NCBI GenBank assembly: GCA_047620505.1
Contig: JBLHKS010000314.1
Span: forward strand, 1 to 6,447
DNA from: JBLHKS01 sp047620505
Lineage (GTDB): Bacteria > Verrucomicrobiota > Verrucomicrobiia > Verrucomicrobiales > DEV007
Reading direction: 5' to 3'
DNA: 6,447 bases
The notes beneath the pieces are model-generated. The model saw nothing but the letters and a program-made list of their open reading frames with translations, searched no databases and was not told where the DNA came from. Made by a program: the position numbers and the translations under genes. This document shows, piece by piece, positions 5,213 to 6,447 of this stretch. How positions within the stretch are numbered: the stretch's first letter is position 1; each line of letters begins with the position of its first letter.

Positions 5213-6447
5213 ATGCACTCATTCGAATACCGCGACGGCTCACTCAACTGCGAAAATGTTGAACTTGAAGCGCTCGCCAAAAAACACGGGACTCCGCTTT
5301 ACGTCTACAGCGCCGAGACTTTGCGCAACCATTTCACGCGGCTCGACTCGGCGCTGAGCGACCTGGATCATCTCATCTGTTTTGCGGTCAAGGCGAACTC
5401 GAACATCGCGGTGCTCGATCTGCTCGCGAAAGAAGGAGCGGGGTTCGACATCGTTTCGGGCGGGGAATTGTATCGAGTGATTCAGGCGGGCGGCGATCCT
5501 GGCAAATGCACATTCGCGGGGGTCGCGAAGACTCGGGCTGAGATCGAATACGCGCTGGAAAACGAAATTCTCTGCTTCAACGCGGAGTCGGAGTCCGAGG
5601 TCGAGGCGCTGAATCGGATCGCAGGCGAAATGGGCAAGAAAGCGCCGATCGCCTATCGCGTGAATCCTAACGTTGACGCTCAAACCCACAAATATATTTC
5701 GACCGGCAAGAGCGAGGACAAATTTGGGATCGACTTTGAAAGCGTCCGCGGAGCCTACGATCGAGCGGCGGCGATGCCGAACATCGAGATTCGCGGCGTG
5801 CAGATGCACATCGGCTCGCAGCTGACGAGCGTGAAGCCGTTTGTCGAGGCCGTCGAAAGAGTCGCGCCGCTGGCGGCTGAGATTAAAGAGAAGCACGGAG
5901 CGAAGTTTTTCAGCATCGGCGGCGGGATCGGGATCGTTTACGAAGACAGCCTGGCGAGCGGCTCGGCCGACTGGTGGAAGGAGCAGGAGACTTTAACGGT
6001 CCAGACTTACGCGAACGAGGTCGTGCCGAGGCTGAAGGATCTGGGTATGAAAATTTTGCTCGAGCCAGGGCGCTACATCGCCGGCAACGCTGGAGTGTTG
6101 ATCACGCAGGTGGTTTACGAAAAGCGCGGTTCAGCGAAGACGTTCAAGATCGTCGATGCGGGCATGAACGACCTGATTCGTCCGGCGCTCTATCAGGGCC
6201 ACCACGACATCGCGCCGTTGAAGGAGCCAGCAGCTGCTGGGGAGACGGAAAAGGTCGATGTGGTCGGGCCGGTCTGCGAAAGCGGCGATTTTTTCGCGCA
6301 GGATCGGGATCTGCCAGCAATTGCTGAAGGCGACTACCTCGCTCTGCTCAGCGCGGGCGCTTACGGATTTGTGATGGCTTCGAACTACAACACGCGGCCG
6401 TTTCCGGCAGAGATTCTGATCGACGGCGATCAGGCGCACGTGATCCG
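5213..6447 (+). CDS. lysA: Diaminopimelate decarboxylase, 3' end cut by the window edge
   Basis: A PLP-dependent, fold-type III decarboxylase that converts meso-2,6-diaminopimelate to L-lysine and CO2, the last step of lysine biosynthesis in the cytoplasm. The visible 411 residues include every main active-site element: K60 in FAVKAN (Schiff base to PLP), H199 in HIGSQ, the phosphate-binding glycine-rich SIGGGIG (234-240), R287 in EPGRY, C355 in CESGD (acts across the dimer interface) and Y384 in GAYGF. Family members are about 415-435 residues, so only a short C-terminal tail is missing. ATG 5213 is the only reasonable start: an in-frame stop lies at 5165-5167 and no other start codon intervenes. 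There is no Shine-Dalgarno at normal spacing, so initiation is probably SD-independent. It lies 66 bases after the dehydrogenase stop on the same strand, probably with its own promoter. A KEPAAAGETE stretch contains one of the recurring palindromes. Confidence 0.95.
   Translation, partial: MHSFEYRDGSLNCENVELEALAKKHGTPLYVYSAETLRNHFTRLDSALSDLDHLICFAVKANSNIAVLDLLAKEGAGFDIVSGGELYRVIQAGGDPGKCTFAGVAKTRAEIEYALENEILCFNAESESEVEALNRIAGEMGKKAPIAYRVNPNVDAQTHKYISTGKSEDKFGIDFESVRGAYDRAAAMPNIEIRGVQMHIGSQLTSVKPFVEAVERVAPLAAEIKEKHGAKFFSIGGGIGIVYEDSLASGSADWWKEQETLTVQTYANEVVPRLKDLGMKILLEPGRYIAGNAGVLITQVVYEKRGSAKTFKIVDAGMNDLIRPALYQGHHDIAPLKEPAAAGETEKVDVVGPVCESGDFFAQDRDLPAIAEGDYLALLSAGAYGFVMASNYNTRPFPAEILIDGDQAHVI
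6227..6240. repeat. 14-bp palindrome CCAGCAGCTGCTGG, copy in lysA
   Basis: Identical to the copy in the dehydrogenase signal peptide, including the following GG. It is in frame as PAAAG, in a stretch between the ALYQGHHD segment and the CESGD active-site motif that I would expect to be a variable loop. Confidence 0.7.
6315..6326. repeat. 12-bp palindrome CAGCAATTGCTG, variant copy in lysA
   Basis: A perfect palindrome differing from the others only at the two central bases, with both changes keeping the symmetry (GC to AT). It is in frame as CCA GCA ATT GCT GAA (PAIAE), 75 bases after the previous copy. Confidence 0.6.

Noticed and set aside
5240..5896. 218-residue open frame on the minus strand
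   Set aside because: It lies entirely opposite lysA, whose active-site motifs are unmistakable on the plus strand.

Overview
The window looks like chromosomal DNA from a GC-rich member of the Verrucomicrobiota or a related PVC-group bacterium. The main reason is the central gene. It joins an N-terminal beta-propeller 'membrane-bound dehydrogenase' domain, a HEAT-like helical stretch and a C-terminal CxxCH heme domain, a layout typical of Planctomycetes and Verrucomicrobia.

Layout from left to right: (1) Bases 1-98 are the 3' end of a group II intron. Domain V (30-61) folds perfectly with a CGC catalytic triad, and domain VI (64-95) has a bulged branch-point adenosine at 92; the rest of the intron lies off the left edge. 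(2) Bases 77-2356, minus strand, encode a NACHT-type STAND NTPase. Its last six codons and stop lie inside the intron, so the intron has probably inserted antisense into the gene and replaced its native C-terminus. (3) Bases 2357-2479 are a divergent, relatively AT-rich intergenic region. (4) Bases 2480-5146, plus strand, encode the secreted PVC-type dehydrogenase/cytochrome. (5) A 66-base gap (5147-5212) holds a candidate terminator-like hairpin overlapped by a good sigma70-like promoter. (6) From 5213 to the right edge, plus strand, lies lysA (diaminopimelate decarboxylase), which is almost complete.

The genes do not form one pathway. lysA is housekeeping lysine biosynthesis, the dehydrogenase is a periplasmic oxidative enzyme of unknown substrate, and the NACHT gene plus intron form an accessory edge that may be a damaged defense gene. 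A short palindromic word, CAGCAGCTGCTG (variant CAGCAATTGCTG), recurs across all three protein genes. In the two plus-strand genes it always sits in the same reading phase (CCA GCA NNT GCT GRN, giving PAAAG/PAAAD/PAIAE). In the NACHT gene it grows into a perfect 24-bp palindrome. This is the least explained pattern in the window.
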